From: Marsupella aquatica
Lineage: Eukaryota; Marchantiophyta
Assembly: GCA_973895155.1 (NCBI GenBank)
Contig: OZ316891.1
Coordinates: forward strand, 15,934,001 to 15,998,000
DNA: 64,000 nucleotides
Direction: 5' to 3'
The notes under the pieces are model-generated. The model did no database searches. It saw nothing but the letters and a program-made list of their open reading frames with translations, and was not told the DNA's origin. Position numbers and translations under genes: made by a program. This document shows positions 23,964 through 35,617 of this stretch, one piece after another. The first letter of the stretch is position 1, and each line of letters begins with the position of its first letter.

Positions 23964-24200
23964 TTGTTTCCTGTTACTGGAATCGGGTTCCTGTCAAATG
24001 GAAAGCCCTCTGACAAAATGATCTTTAAGCTTCATCCGATGTATTCGGTCTTACCGAGCCAGCCAGTTTTGAATGTCGAAGAACTCCAGTTCATCGTAGG
24101 AAGGGAGAATCTGCATGGTTCATTCAATGATACGTTGAATGGACATTTTGTTAATGTTGTTTTGAACGGCAACAAACTCTTGGTTAGCGCTCGGCGCTAG
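23964..24200 (+). other. Short open frame of 78 codons, uncertain
   Basis: Open from 23964 to 24200, with a hydrophilic reading such as FKLHPMYSVLPSQPVLNVEE. Its end runs into a palindrome copy (24185-24199), which is unlike the other coding parts of the element, so it may not be coding. No motif recognised. Confidence 0.2.
24185..24199. repeat. TAGCGCC palindrome near the right end
   Basis: TAGCGCTCGGCGCTA, about 190 bp inside the right terminus at 24389, mirroring the copy near the left terminus at 17318. Confidence 0.85.
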
Positions 24201-24371
24201 TAAAACTTGTCTTTCCATAATTACTGTAGAGAACGCTAAACATATTGGAGTTCCTATTGAAATTGGCCTCCTTTTTTGTCCAAAATTATGTCATCTTTTG
24301 TGTATGCTAGTACCAATCTCCTGTTTTGTTCCTCTCTTTTTCCTGTTATGATTGTTACTGTTTTCTGTTTC

Positions 24372-24389
24372 CTGTCATGGGGAAAAACC
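24372..24389. repeat. Right terminus of the family 1 transposon
   Basis: CTGTCATGGGGAAAAACC; its reverse complement aligns with the left terminus GGGTATAACCACCATGACAG, with CATGACAG shared exactly. Copia-B sequence starts right after it. The flanking bases (CCTCCGAC) do not match those beside the left terminus at 16974, so the two ends come from different insertion events joined at 18158. Confidence 0.5.
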
Positions 24390-25390
24390 TCCGACAATTA
24401 TATATTCAGCTCCAGTTTGTTTTAGGAAAAGACAAGGAGCTATGTCATCGTTAACAAAGTTCAGTGCTAACATTTCTGCTTTAAATCGTTTATACCATGT
24501 GCGGCCGCTCTGCTTAAGGCCATACATAGAGCGTAATACTTGTACTGCATAGCCTTTCTTACTGTCTGTGTAGCAGATAGTCTGTTGTAATTCTTTTTAG
24601 ATCTCCAGTTTGCTGGTAATGTATGTTGCACAGTTTCTTTATGAAGAACTGAAGGTTCTTTTGTATTCATTCGATGGTATTCTATAGAAGTCTTTGTTAT
24701 TGTTGTCCTAAGGTGTAGACCAGGGGATGTGCGAATAGCTTGCTCCCCCTGAGTATGAAATTTCATTCTCATGATCAACTCAGGTGGGGCTTTCATATAA
24801 ATGGTGGTGTCTAGTATTCCATAAAGGTAAGCAGTAACCACATCTAAGATGTGAAGCATCAATTTATGAGCAAGCGCAAATGCTATCATGTATCGATAAG
24901 TAATGGAGTCCATTACAGGGGAGTAGGTAAGATCGAAGTCTTGGCCTGGTATTTGGGTGTAGCCCTTTGCCACCAGACGGACTTTATATCTAATTACCTC
25001 TCCCTGCGCATTTCTTTTTTTTGTGAATATAAACTTATATCCAGTAAGTGGTGTATGTAGTGGCGCAGGTATGACAGGGCCGAATACCTCTCTCTGGATT
25101 AAAGATTCCAGTTCAGAATTGATGCTATTTCCCATTTAGGCCAATCGTCTCTTGATTGTGCTTCTTGTACAGTAATAGGATCCAGTATTTCTTCAGTAAT
25201 ATCTTTTGATATTGTATATGAAAATATGTCATCTATCGTAGTGATGTTTCTTTGCCATATTTTGCCAGTGTGCATATAATTTATAGAGATTTCCTGATTG
25301 TCATCTTGTTGTATAATTTATAGAGATTTCCACTGTCTACTATGCAATTGGAGGGGTTGGAAGAATGTTTTGACTGTATATCTAGGTGAG
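24390..25390 (-). pseudogene. Copia-B reverse transcriptase (truncated)
   Basis: Minus-strand plant copia polyprotein from a different family than copia-A. Just before the RT are MHTGKIWQRNITTIDDIFSY and WPKWEIAS, the usual linker in front of copia RT. RT blocks follow: REVFGPVIPAP, YKFIFTKKRN, VRLVAKGYTQIPGQDF, LDVVTAYLYG and MKAPPEL. The catalytic YVDD part and RNase H are missing because the frame breaks up near 24740 and the transposon terminus sits at 24389. It directly follows Gag remnants, so protease and most of the integrase have been deleted internally. Confidence 0.85.
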
Positions 25391-26410
25391 CAAGCTGTGT
25401 TTAAGGCGTGTCCATATTGATTCTATATGTTTCTATGCTTTCTGGGATTTCCATGAAATTTCCTTGTGGGTCCTGATCTTGTCTGTTTATGCTTTCTTTA
25501 TAAAGTTTTACTAAATGTGCTGGGGCTCTGCACACTTTCTGTAAATGCCCTTTTGTGCCGCAGCGAAAACAAGGGGGTGGAGAGAACTTATCTCTGGTGT
25601 ATGTTTGGTAGCCTCTGCCTTGGTTCCATCCTTGGCCTCCCTGTCTATTCCAATTGTTGCCTTGGTACTTGTGTTGGAAGTCGACTTGACCTCTTCCTCT
25701 TCCACTTGATCCTTGGTATCGGCCTTGTCCTAGTGGGCGTCCCCTGCTCCCCCTGAAGTTTCCGCAACCACGTCCTCTTGTTCTATGGGTAGATTCCACT
25801 AGGTGAGTCTATGGTCTAGGCGGGGGAACTGCGCTCCCTGGTGGTCGTGTTTTCGCATTATGTAGCAGTAGGATTTGGTGTTTTTTGCAAGCAGCATATG
25901 GGAGATCAGTTGTGAGTATCTGGTGAAATTCATATTGCGATATTGGGAGGCAAGAACCATGTTAGTTACGTGAAATGTAGATAAAGTCTTCTCAATTTGT
26001 TCTTGGTCGTCGACAAGGTTACCACAAAACAGCTAATTGCAAGGTAATGCAAAAAAAATTGCTATTGTAACTTGCAATTGTGGTGTGGTCTTGTACGCAA
26101 AGATTTATCCAGTCGTGGCAAGCCATGGGGAGAGAGATCGCGTGCATATGATCAAATCTCAATTGTAGTTTGTCCCATAGAACTCTAGGATTATAATGAT
26201 TTACATACTATATCTTAAGAGGTTCGGCAAGATGATGCCTGATAAGTATTAAGGCCTGAGCCTTCTGTTGTAATGTTGTCCCTCCATCGGCCAAGATTGT
26301 GTCCTGTAGATTTTTGGAGGCAAGATGTGCTTCCACATCTAAGGACCAAGATAATTAATTTGCTCCATCTATTGCTAGTGCTTGGAAGTGCAATTTCTCC
26401 ATAGAATTCA
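25391..26410 (-). pseudogene. Copia-B Gag (broken)
   Basis: Reads from about 26405 with MEKLHFQALAIDGAN, then LSWSLDVEAHLASKNLQDT, KAQALILIRHHL and VLWDKLQLRFDH, the UBN2-type Gag of plant copia elements, with stop codons in between. The C-terminal open part (25799-25401) is rich in Gly and Arg (RGRGRGQ-like) and holds a complete CX2CX4HX4C zinc knuckle, CFRCGTKGHLQKVC. It would package the element RNA. Confidence 0.85.
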
Positions 26411-26677
26411 TGGCTATATCCATGTGTCTACTGGGCCGTTATATATGATTTGATAACTTTTGGTATCAAGAAGAAAATGTAATGAAATCAATTGCCTTCT
26501 GTTATTTGCATCAAGCTTGTTGTTTAATCGATATGGTCGTGACTGAAATCTCCTTCTGAATTATCCTGTCTTTGCCTCATACATTCTCTCGATTGGCCCC
26601 AAGTATATATTCTTTGCAAAAGTGATATTGCTCTCCAAATTCTTCCTAAAAAAAATATGTCTCCAACCAGCTTGTGC

Positions 26678-26852
26678 TGATAACGTGTTCTACTCGATAT
26701 CATCACCAACAATCCAATGTCATTTCTATTAGGAATGAGCATATATATGAGTTACATATGAGGGCAGTTGGATAACTGTCCTGACTTCTAAGGGTTACTT
26801 AGTTAGAGTATAAAGTAAAGTCCACTTGGAGTGTAATCTAGGTGTTGTAACA
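26678..26852 (-). repeat. Copia-B 5' LTR (candidate)
   Basis: On the minus strand it starts TGTTACAACACC at 26852 and ends ACGTTATCA at 26678, followed by GCACAAGC, a form often seen at the LTR/leader border of plant copia elements. About 175 bp. The 3' LTR is not in the window, since the element is cut at 24389. Confidence 0.45.
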
Positions 26853-27370
26853 ATTACCAATTTGAGATACCATATCCGGAGTTATTAATTTTGTCCGAAT
26901 TTCCTCCCAAATCCGGATTTCACCGCAACTCCACTCTATAACTTCTTGTTGGAGTGCTTGTTTGAATCTCTGTTTCCCTTTGCTAAAATGCTCTTCATTT
27001 TTGCAATTAATTCCTTTCGCTCCTTCAAAGGAAAGTGATCTTCTTCAAAATCCATAGTCTCCAATGCATGCACGTACTCTAATTGGAAGGCTCTAGAAGC
27101 ATTAAAGATTGTATATGGTTTGCTTGTCATGTTTAATGAATGTTTTCGTGCTCAGGTTCTTCTGTAGTACCAACATATCCATTCAAATACGCTCCTTCCA
27201 TTGTGCTGATTTCACCGCTTCCGTCCACTACAGGCTTGAATTGATTTGAGGCTGCTCACTCTTAGGGACTTCCTCTCAGGAGGGTCTCTCTTGAAATGGT
27301 CTCCTTTAATTACTTCAATCTTTGCACAACTCAAATCTATCAAATTAAGTACCTTCACTTCTCAGGTCAC
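26853..27370 (-). other. Gypsy-C leader and start of internal region
   Basis: Follows the primer-binding site at 27371-27388 on the minus strand. A 64-codon frame (27130-26936) has no recognised motif; the region is cut by the copia-B LTR at 26852. No reverse transcriptase of this element is in the window. Confidence 0.4.
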
Positions 27371-27388
27371 TCCCCGGCAACGGCGCCA
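27371..27388 (-). promoter_or_regulatory. Gypsy primer-binding site
   Basis: The minus strand reads TGGCGCCGTTGCCGGGGA, the classic tRNA-complementary primer-binding site of plant Tat/Athila-type Ty3/gypsy elements, preceded by CTACCACACGCTTTT as the likely LTR end. It fixes the element's direction as minus. Confidence 0.85.
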
Positions 27389-30366
27389 AAAAGCGTGTGG
27401 TAGAGTGGGTAGATTGTTAAATAACACTTTAACATCTAAAGACCTGAATTTGTTCCCTTGAAGAGTTAATGAAAAGTGAATTGGTACTGAAAAGAACAAA
27501 TAGGATGTTAATTGGGCATAACCTTGCCAAGGAGTTCTCTCTCCGGAGGATTGATGGTAATCAATGCACAAAACTAACAATTAAAGAAAGATATGAAAAA
27601 CGACTAGTAGGAATGTCTTTTCAATTGGCTCATGAGAAGAGATGATGGAAAATGACGATCCCCCTGGCTGTTTAAGATTCAAAATGCAATAGAGCTCACA
27701 ACATGGCCGAATTTAGAATAGACATCCTACATTAACTAAAAATTGACATGGAGATCTAGTTATCAAACCAATAATTCTTTCTGATCAACAAGCAACGACG
27801 GTACTATAATGCTTGAATTGACATCTTCTCACACAAAAATTTCTAGATTGTCAAATTGATAACTTCTCAATCAAATTTAGATGATTACTCATGGTAAGGA
27901 AGTATTCCATTTCGACTATTGAAACAGTAGGAGTTCAATGCTACCAAGAATTCACATGAGTAATTCAAATCAAAATTCAATTTCCAAGTATGATGTCAAA
28001 TTTTCTAAGTATTAACTTCTCAACAGGAGAAGGAGTCTGCAGTTTTACTTACAACAAGTCAAGGCTCAACAGGAGCACTTGAGGAGGAGCTTCTATGCTT
28101 CCAACAGAAACTGAGAACTTAAAAGAAAAGTAAACTGTCATCTACTTAAAATTCTAGAGGAAAAGGGGGGAAAGATCCCAAAAGGTAAAGTACCATTTCC
28201 GGTTTTCATGGAAAGAAAAGTAACTGTAATTCAAAATCCGGAAGTGACAACAAAGGAAGATCCGGAAATGAGTATAAGGCAACCTCTGGAAAGGGATTTC
28301 CGGGTTTACTACAAAATCTGGATTTTGATCCTAACTGGATCCGGAAGTCCTAACTCTAACTTCTAATGAACTACAAAACTACTAAACTACTGGAGAATCA
28401 TCTTCTATCTCTACTCTAACTCGCTCACGTGCAATATCAACTAGACTAGCTAGCAGGCTTCTGAGAAGTAGGTGTCCTTAAACTTGTAGTAGTCTCCAGA
28501 TCCTTTGGGTCCAAGGGAGGACTGCATCGGGGACTGATAGTCAAAGGTGACACTGACGGAAAGTGGAACTCAACCTTCTCAAACCCAGGTGGAGTGCCTT
28601 CTGCTTCAACTGCATCTAGAATCACAGAGGACATACCAGATTCCGGAATCCGGATTCTAGCAAGGGTCAACACGGACTTCGCATCCAAAATCACTTTCTC
28701 CATTTCTCCATTTCTCCAAAATCACTTTCTCCACTTTCTCCATTTCTCCATTTGATCTGTCCTTGTCTGCTTGGTCTTCCAAGTCCCAGATTCTCTTCTT
28801 GGCCTGACTTTTAATCACCATATCCAAAATGGAAATGATGACAACCGGACTGTAGTTGAGCATCTCAACAACTTTCCCTACAAGATCATTGAGCTGCTTA
28901 GCCTTTCTGGTTGCACTCTCCAGGAATGTCCAGACATGTTCCAACTCTGTTGATGCTATCCACTTGGAACTGGGGGTCACACCCGGAAGACTCCCTCTAC
29001 TTTCCGGTCTTTGGACAGGTTTCAGATCTTCAACTGGATCCGGTTTCGGACTTCGTACTACTCCTCTTCTAATCTTAGGATTCCGGATCTCAACTGGGGC
29101 TTCTTCCTTTGAGTCAATCAGCTCGGAGTGTGGCTGATTCGGATCTCCAAGCTGTGCCAACATTGCTCAATTCTCGTACTCCTCCGCCTCTTCATCTGTA
29201 AGTATCCGGTCCATCAAGTACAGATTGGCCAGATAGCAAGAAAGGGAGGTGGGGGTCTTCAAATGAAGATTTTGGACCTCCTTGGCTATAACTTCCTCCA
29301 AAACTTTGGCCCAGGAAATCTTCTTCTCTCCTATGTAAGAAGCAGCAATTGTGTTCCCCATCCGGATTGTAACTCGTCGAGGCTTGGCAGGGGAGAGAAT
29401 TGGTAGTAGAAAGGATAAAACATTAAAAAACTCCTCATTACAGCACTAGAACACCTTTCCATCCATCTTTCGGATCGACTTCCCCGTCAAAGTAATTATC
29501 AGCAAAATTGTTCTTCGAGGTCAGGAAGCCTTTTCCTTTCAAAGGCACATCCAAAAGCAATGAAATAACTGCCGCGGTCCACTTTTTGGGTTTGGCTCTA
29601 ATCGAATCCGGAAATTTGAAATTAGAGTAGAACGGTTCCGGACCTCTTTGATGAATATGGCACTCTGGTAACCCGAGGGAAACTCCATCAACTTTGCACA
29701 GCCCATGGCCTCAAGGTTCTTCTATAATCGATCCCTTCTCTCTTGATCTGAAGGTATCTCCGGTTGCAATGGCTTCTCGTTGACAATTACTGTTCGCTCC
29801 TTGGTAGACCTCTTCAGTAATGTCCGGACTCTGGCTTTTCCCGGGGAGAAATCTGGATCCTTTCTCTTCACCATGATGAGCGATGGAGAGAGAGAAAACA
29901 AATTCCAAACCCTAGTGAAATTCCAGAATTCCTATCACGAGTCTCAAATCCGAAACTCCAAAGTTTTGTCTTCTCTTCCCCACTCAAGCGAACGATCACC
30001 ACTTCCGCCTAATGCCTCAAATTGGCAACCTTGTCCGGCTCTATTCTCTCCAATACTTTAGACTAAAGATTTCCTTAGCATCTTGGGGTGTGGACTGTAG
30101 CCCAAACAATTGCCTTAAGAACTTGGAAACCAAGTCTCAGTCTCCGGTTGGATGTTGAACTTATGGTTTTATCTTCCTTCTCATACGCCTTCTCTCATGG
30201 TGCGATTGTACCGGTATTTTAAAGTTCCAAAAAGAGTGCTATCCGGATATGTCCGGATTTTGGACTGTAAACTAGACTTTGTAGCCATTTTTGGGTACTC
30301 AGTAATGAAACAAAAATTTCAAAAAATTTCATTTTTTAATTTCTTTGGACATAGCCATGATATCAC
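27389..30366 (-). repeat. Gypsy-C long LTR (candidate)
   Basis: The block from about TGATATCATGGC (30366 on the minus strand) to CCACA just before the primer-binding site. Gypsy-D coding sequence can be read down to about 30370 and stops there, which suits an LTR border. If right, the LTR is ~3 kb and contains a long reading frame (29875-28446). TCCGGAT-type words recur throughout. Without a second LTR the boundaries cannot be proved. Confidence 0.35.
28446..29875 (-). pseudogene. Unknown retrotransposon-associated frame upstream of the primer-binding site
   Basis: Starting at 29875 (MVKRKDPDF), a conserved-looking protein can be read through stops near 29730 and in 29400-29570, continuing VTIRMGNTIAASYIGEKKIS, KVLEEVIAKEV and LSCYLANLYL, then a stretch to 28446. 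It resembles in style the transposon-encoded proteins often annotated as putative plant transposon protein, but I cannot assign it to a family with certainty. The C-terminal half is rich in charged residues with an imperfect tandem repeat (EKVEKVILEKWRNGE). It lies upstream of the gypsy primer-binding site, which is unusual for gag or pol. Confidence 0.45.
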
Positions 30367-32110
30367 ACTGAAACGACGATGTACACATGGAATTCCTTAT
30401 TCCAATCTGGGGTTACGTACCATGATAGGTGTCGTGATGAGTTGGCGCCGGAGTTCTTCAAAGGCTATGTGCCGCCGGGGCGTTTCTTCAATCACCGCAT
30501 CCTTCTGCATCATCTCCGTTAGGGGTAACGCAATTTTAGCAAAATCTTTGATGAATCAACGATAGTACCCTACTCAGCCTAAGAATGACCGTATAGCTTT
30601 TTGATCCACAGGGAATACTACCACCATCGAAGCCGCAACCTTCTCCTGGTCTACCTTGATACCCCGTTTAGACACACGATGCTCGAGTAACACCCCCTCC
30701 TCTACTCCAAAAAAGCATTGAGCCGGATGAAGCTTTAAATTTACTTCTCTGCATTGTTGTAGCGTACATCATAAATGTTTGGGGTGCATGGCGATCGTTC
30801 CAAAGATGGCAAAGTCATCAATAAATATTTCCAGGAATTCTCGTAGGAAGTCATGGAACATATTCATCATGAGTCTCTGGAACATGGCCGGGGCGCTACA
30901 CAATCCAAACGGCATTCTGCAAAATGCAAGCGTCCCCCACTCCATGGTGAACGTTGTTTTAAGTTGATCCAAGAGTTGGATCCAGATTTGATTGTAACCC
31001 GAATACCCGTCGAGGAATGTAAAGATTTCATTACGGGCTACCATATCCAAAACCATATCCATGAATGGTAACGGATAGTGATCCTTTCAGGTGGCGTCAT
31101 TTAGTTTACGATAGTCCTGGCATATGCAAATTTTGGGCTTCTCGTCCGTACCTCCCTTCTTTGGCACGATGACAATGGGAGACACCCAATCACTGGCCAT
31201 TACCGGGTAGATGATATCCGTGGCCAGAAGACAATCAATCTCCTCCTTCACCAAAATGGAGTACCTCGGGTTCATACGGCGTTGCCGCTGCCGTACGGCG
31301 TGAGCTCCTAAGTTTAAAGCAATCATGTGTTCAATCTCCCAACTTTGGGGAGACTCCAGTCAAATCGTGATGGCTCCATGCAAACACATCTTCATACTCC
31401 TTGAGCAGTGCTTGGATGGATTTTTCCGCATCTCCCTTCAGAGCATGGCCTAAGTTGAAAGACTTATTTATCCCGATGGTGTACTTCCAATAGTGTTCCT
31501 TCCTTATGACCTCCACTTGATTACGCAAGTTAGGGTCTAGACTTGCATTTAGCTTGGCTAACCAAACCCCTCCATACATTGGTGGCATCGGGATCGGCTT
31601 CGGAATTGGGGTTGCTTCCTCTTGTAGCGGGATGGACGGATCCTAGGAGACTCGTCTCTTATGCTTTGGCCTTGGGGTTTTGGCCTCGGGCAATGCTTTG
31701 GCAGGTGCCCGGTCAGTAGAGTCAACATAGGTAGAGGCAGCATCGGCTCCCTGCTTAGCTGGAGCCGAATCCTCCGTATCCTCCGAGCTGATGGCTTGTA
31801 TGTGCTGTTCATCCGCCGGAATGCTAGAGAGGCTTGGGGTGGTCTCGTCTATACCAACCTTTGGATAATTCAGGAGATGCGTCTCCCAAGTTGCCTCTAT
31901 TCCAAAAACATCTTCCTCGGAAAGGGATGAGATGAGCTCAATCATATTGAGCTCTTCTTCCTCCAAGGTCTCTGAATCATACTCCTCGGGTCCCTGTGGA
32001 GTCTCGCCCTGATAATTGTCCACCGCCCATGATACTCATATTGTGGGTGTCTCGAATTGTAGCTCCTTCTTGCCTTAGTCTGTGACTATAGCCTTCCCAA
32101 GAGGACCGGG
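30367..32110 (-). pseudogene. Gypsy-D reverse transcriptase region (broken)
   Basis: Ty3/gypsy reverse transcriptase on the minus strand. Visible blocks in order: NPRYSILVKEEIDCLLATDI, DWVSPIVIVPKKGG, DYRKLNDAT, IFTFLDGYSGYNQI, FCRMPFGLCSAPAMFQRLM and the catalytic site EIFIDDFAIFG (FIDD in place of YVDD). Further on the start of RNase H is cut at about 30370. The N-terminal linker between protease and RT (32023-31643) is acidic. Frames are broken at about 31330, 31085 and 30765. It has no integrase here because of the truncation. Confidence 0.88.
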
Positions 32111-32620
32111 TAAGAAGATGGTCGGACCGGCCTCATGACCAAAAAGTTTAGATAAAACTCCACCCCTCCTACGATCCTACGAGGGTGAGGACCTTGGTGA
32201 GCGTGCCCAGGGGGAGTACTCTTGCACCATTTGCTAATCAAATAGCTCAGGCTGTGGGTTGATACGTGAGGTACCCCAATTTTACAGATGTTTCCTCAGT
32301 CATAATATTGACTCCCGCTCTGCCATCCACGAGAACTATCTTGATGGTACAGCCCTTGATCTTGATCAAGATGTTTGGTGCCCCTAGGTCTTCACAGATC
32401 ATATTACAATCCGCAACACCAACACGCGATAGCCGTCTTCTCCGTCGGCCCGTGAGCAACTCTCTCAGTTGCTGCCGGTATTGGGGATTATTTTGGAGTA
32501 GTTGTCCTACTATCGCTGTGACTGGGCAACTCTTCACATCTTGCCGAATGTCGTATTCCTCCTTTTCTTCCTTTGGTTGCAGCTTTGCTTCCGCTTCCCC
32601 CTTCTCCTGCTCTTCTCATT
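32111..32620 (-). pseudogene. Gypsy-D protease region
   Basis: The open frame 32537-32247 has the retroviral-type protease core around IKIVLVDGRAGVNIMTEET. The usual DSGA or DGGA active-site triplet reads DGRA, so activity is doubtful. It sits between the nucleocapsid and the RT on the same strand. Confidence 0.6.
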
Positions 32621-34588
32621 GAGCAGCCCCAACTGCTTTTAGGTCTTTATCAATTGCTTTCTGGTACTCTTGTGCCTTGTATGCTTCCAACTGTTGCTTT
32701 ACCAACTCTTTGATGCAGGGATAGAATAGCTTCGGGTCATCCTGATGGTAGTTGTCATTGTCCTCGGGGGTATTTCTACCGTTGGCTGCACTGGCATGGT
32801 ATCTTGCTTCCGTCGGCATTTCTCTTCCTGTTTCTCTTGCTTTTGTTTGGATCTGGTTGACACTCGGTAACATTTGGCCTCATTTGACGGATTGGGGGGT
32901 GCTCCGTTACATTGACCAGGTTGACCCACTCGGTGGTGTCATCTTGCAATTCTATGGTGATCATTTGAACGACTGCATCACTCAGAGCTGGTCCACCTGG
33001 GGCCAGCCTAGCCGCGCTTGCTTGTGCGGCTATCATCAACAAGCAATTAGCCGTGGAATGAGCCTCTGTTTTGCAAACTTGACACAGTGGCATGCCTCGG
33101 CCATCTCCTTGCCGTCTTTGTTCAGTGCATTCCCTCGCAAAGTGACCGAGCTTCTCACAGTTGTAACAAACCGGTGATTGCCAAATCCCTGGCTTAGGAG
33201 GAATGCTTGGGTTACTTATAACTTGGAAGCCTCTGCCACTAGTATGGATACGCAGTTTTGCCAGCCTAATTTTGAGGGCCCACCGTGGAAATCTGATACA
33301 CAGAGTCAAGGGGTTCTTTGAAGAAGTACTTTGTGGACTCCAGTTCTGGTGTCGGACTGTCGATATCATCCAATTCCACCTGATGGACTCGATTCTTCCA
33401 TCTCGGGCATTCTTGCACCACATGCCCTGATTGGAAGCACTTGGAGCACCAAGCATGCGCTCGGGTTTTGGATGGCTTCTTCTTTTCCATAGGCTTCTCT
33501 GCAAGATGTACCGACAATGCCTTGAGACAATCAGTGATTTCATTGACCTTGTGTGTTTTGGCAGCCTTGGGATCTGGTACAGTTCTGCAAAAGCGGGGCT
33601 TGACTTTCTCCTCCTTAGCACGTCGTTTCTTCTTCTTGCTCTGGGCCTCGCTCTCCGAATCACTACCCGATGAGCTTGAGGTGGAGGAGCCACTGGTCAA
33701 AGTTGAATCCAAACTAGATCCCGTCTCCAAACTGGACGAGGTTGAACGATGTTTCTTCTTCTTCTTGCGCTTCTTCTTCTTCTTGTCATCTGAGTCGGAG
33801 TCACTGAAGGTTTGGTACTTGCTCTTCTTTCGTTGTGCCCGTTGGCTTTGTTGGGAGTTATAGGTGGACTCCTTGTATGTTTTGGCGCACGCAATGGCTG
33901 CTTGCATTGAAATTGGGTTATTTTGGCGTACCCAAAATTGCATATTCGTGGGCAATCCATGTAGAAACCATGTAAGCTAGAGCGCATTGCCTGGCCTAGG
34001 CTGGATCTTGGCAGCAAGTTTCTGGAACTTCTGAATGAATTTTTGCAAGGACTCCTTCTTTCCCATGCAAAGCTGACCGATCTTTAACAAGGAACACTGC
34101 TCCGCTCCGATGGCACAAAACTCTTGTAACAACGCGGCCTGGAATTGTGGCCATGTGATTCCGGGCTGTAGCGAGTTGTACCATGGACAAGCTTCTCCCC
34201 GCATTACTTCGGGAAGAATTGTCAACTTGATGGCGTCCTCTTTGTTGGCCTTAGCAATGGCTTCAAACTCATCCAACCATTCATCCGGATCATCCCCATG
34301 ATGTCCTTTGAAAGGTCGGTAATGAAACCGTGATCGTTGTGATACTTGTGGGGGAGCTTGGGCCACGCAAGCCACAGCCAGAGGGGCTGCTGCCATGGCT
34401 GCCAGTGGTGCAGCAGGGGCCAGACCAGGACCTGCTGGACCGGATCCTGAAGGTCTTGGTGGTATGTTCATCTGTCGAGGTGATTGTGAGTCCTCTGAGT
34501 GTGAAGATTCGGAACTTGTTGTGGTTGCACTCTCTCGTTCACTTGTCAATCTCCTCAAGTAAGCCGCTTGAGAATGAGTGATGGGCAT
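32621..34588 (-). pseudogene. Gypsy-D Gag with three zinc knuckles (broken)
   Basis: Start at 34588 (MPITHSQAAYLRRL). The capsid part has FKGHHGDDPDEWLDEFEAIA and WPQFQAALLQEFCAIGA, the usual retrotransposon Gag (PF03732-like) core. A single stop after GNAL (near 33970) is followed by an open frame with a lysine- and serine-rich linker and a first knuckle CSKCFQSGHVVQEC. After a frameshift near 33270 two more knuckles follow: CYNCEKLGHFAREC and CQVCKTEAHSTANC. Three CX2CX4HX4C knuckles in one Gag are unusual. The C-terminal part is charged and open to 32776. Confidence 0.8.
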
Positions 34589-34686
34589 CTACTCTTATAA
34601 ATGTAATGGTTAGCAACTATCTAGGGCCCTAGGTCTCGTGATCATGTACATAGGCACATATCTCCATTCTACTATACTTAGAATGG

Positions 34687-34704
34687 CCCCTCCATCTAGT
34701 GCCA
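34687..34704 (-). promoter_or_regulatory. Gypsy-D primer-binding site (candidate)
   Basis: TGGCACTAGATGGAGGGG on the minus strand, about 100 bp upstream of the Gag start and preceded by GACATAGCCTTTGTTTT. It starts with TGG as primer-binding sites do, but I cannot name the tRNA. Confidence 0.35.
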
Positions 34705-35617
34705 AAAACAAAGGCTATGTCACACCGTAAGCTTTGTCCTTACACGGATTTTGGCTTAGGGCATTATCTTCATTAGTTTTGAGGGTTCGGGCAAGGAGGG
34801 ATGTGCAAACTAAACCTTACTCCCGTAATCTAGCGCTAAGTGCGCCTAATCCTACTTACAGAAATGTCATGGGTATAGCTTGTGTTCTGCCACCGGAACG
34901 TACCTTAAGTCAATGGCAAGATCAACCCCGGCTTAAGGGCTTCTAAGCCTTTGTGCTGTCCGCCTCCAATCCGGATCCGATGATACGGGTATCCAAACCG
35001 GGCTCGCAACCACTGTCCGTAGCCGACACCTCGTGCGCGGCTTGGATAATGCGTTTGGCCAAACATTCTCTACCCATATACAAGATTCATACATGCAACT
35101 GAACTCACAAGCATTCAATCTTGGTTTACACAAAGGAAATGGTGGGAAAAGACTTTACTTCAAAACTCGTCATACACATACACACGGTTGACTCAACATC
35201 TCTTGAGTGAACAGGCCCAACGGCAGAGAGACATACACTACAACGAAGCCCGGTTCCGCACTCGCCCAGCAAGCTTAGTTGTACCCTCCCTCCTTGGTGC
35301 TCTTTTACTCACAAAGGCCGGGACTCCCCGCACATACTATGGATGCCTGGTTTTGAAACTAAAACCACCTTGCCTCTACCAGGGGGTGCACTAAATACTA
35401 AGAGTCGGGGCTTGGAGCAGCCGCGTGCTTGAATCTATATGTTATCCAAGATTCTAAACCCTGCTAACTATCAGGCCATAAAACAACGTGTCTTATTCTA
35501 AGATTCTAACTATGAAGGTCGGTTGGATAGGACAGCGCTGCTAACTAGTTTTGGCGCTTGTCCTTAGTTATCGTCTGATTACCCTACTTCTAACTCTATC
35601 CTAAACCTACTCCGCCG
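34705..35617 (-). repeat. Gypsy-D LTR or upstream region (candidate)
   Basis: No gene is recognisable. Position between a coiled-coil frame and the likely primer-binding site suggests LTR sequence, read on the minus strand. Ends cannot be fixed without a second copy. Confidence 0.3.

Noticed and set aside
34831-34845. TAGCGCTAAGTGCGC as a palindrome copy outside the transposon
   Set aside because: Only a half-site matches the consensus; likely chance.
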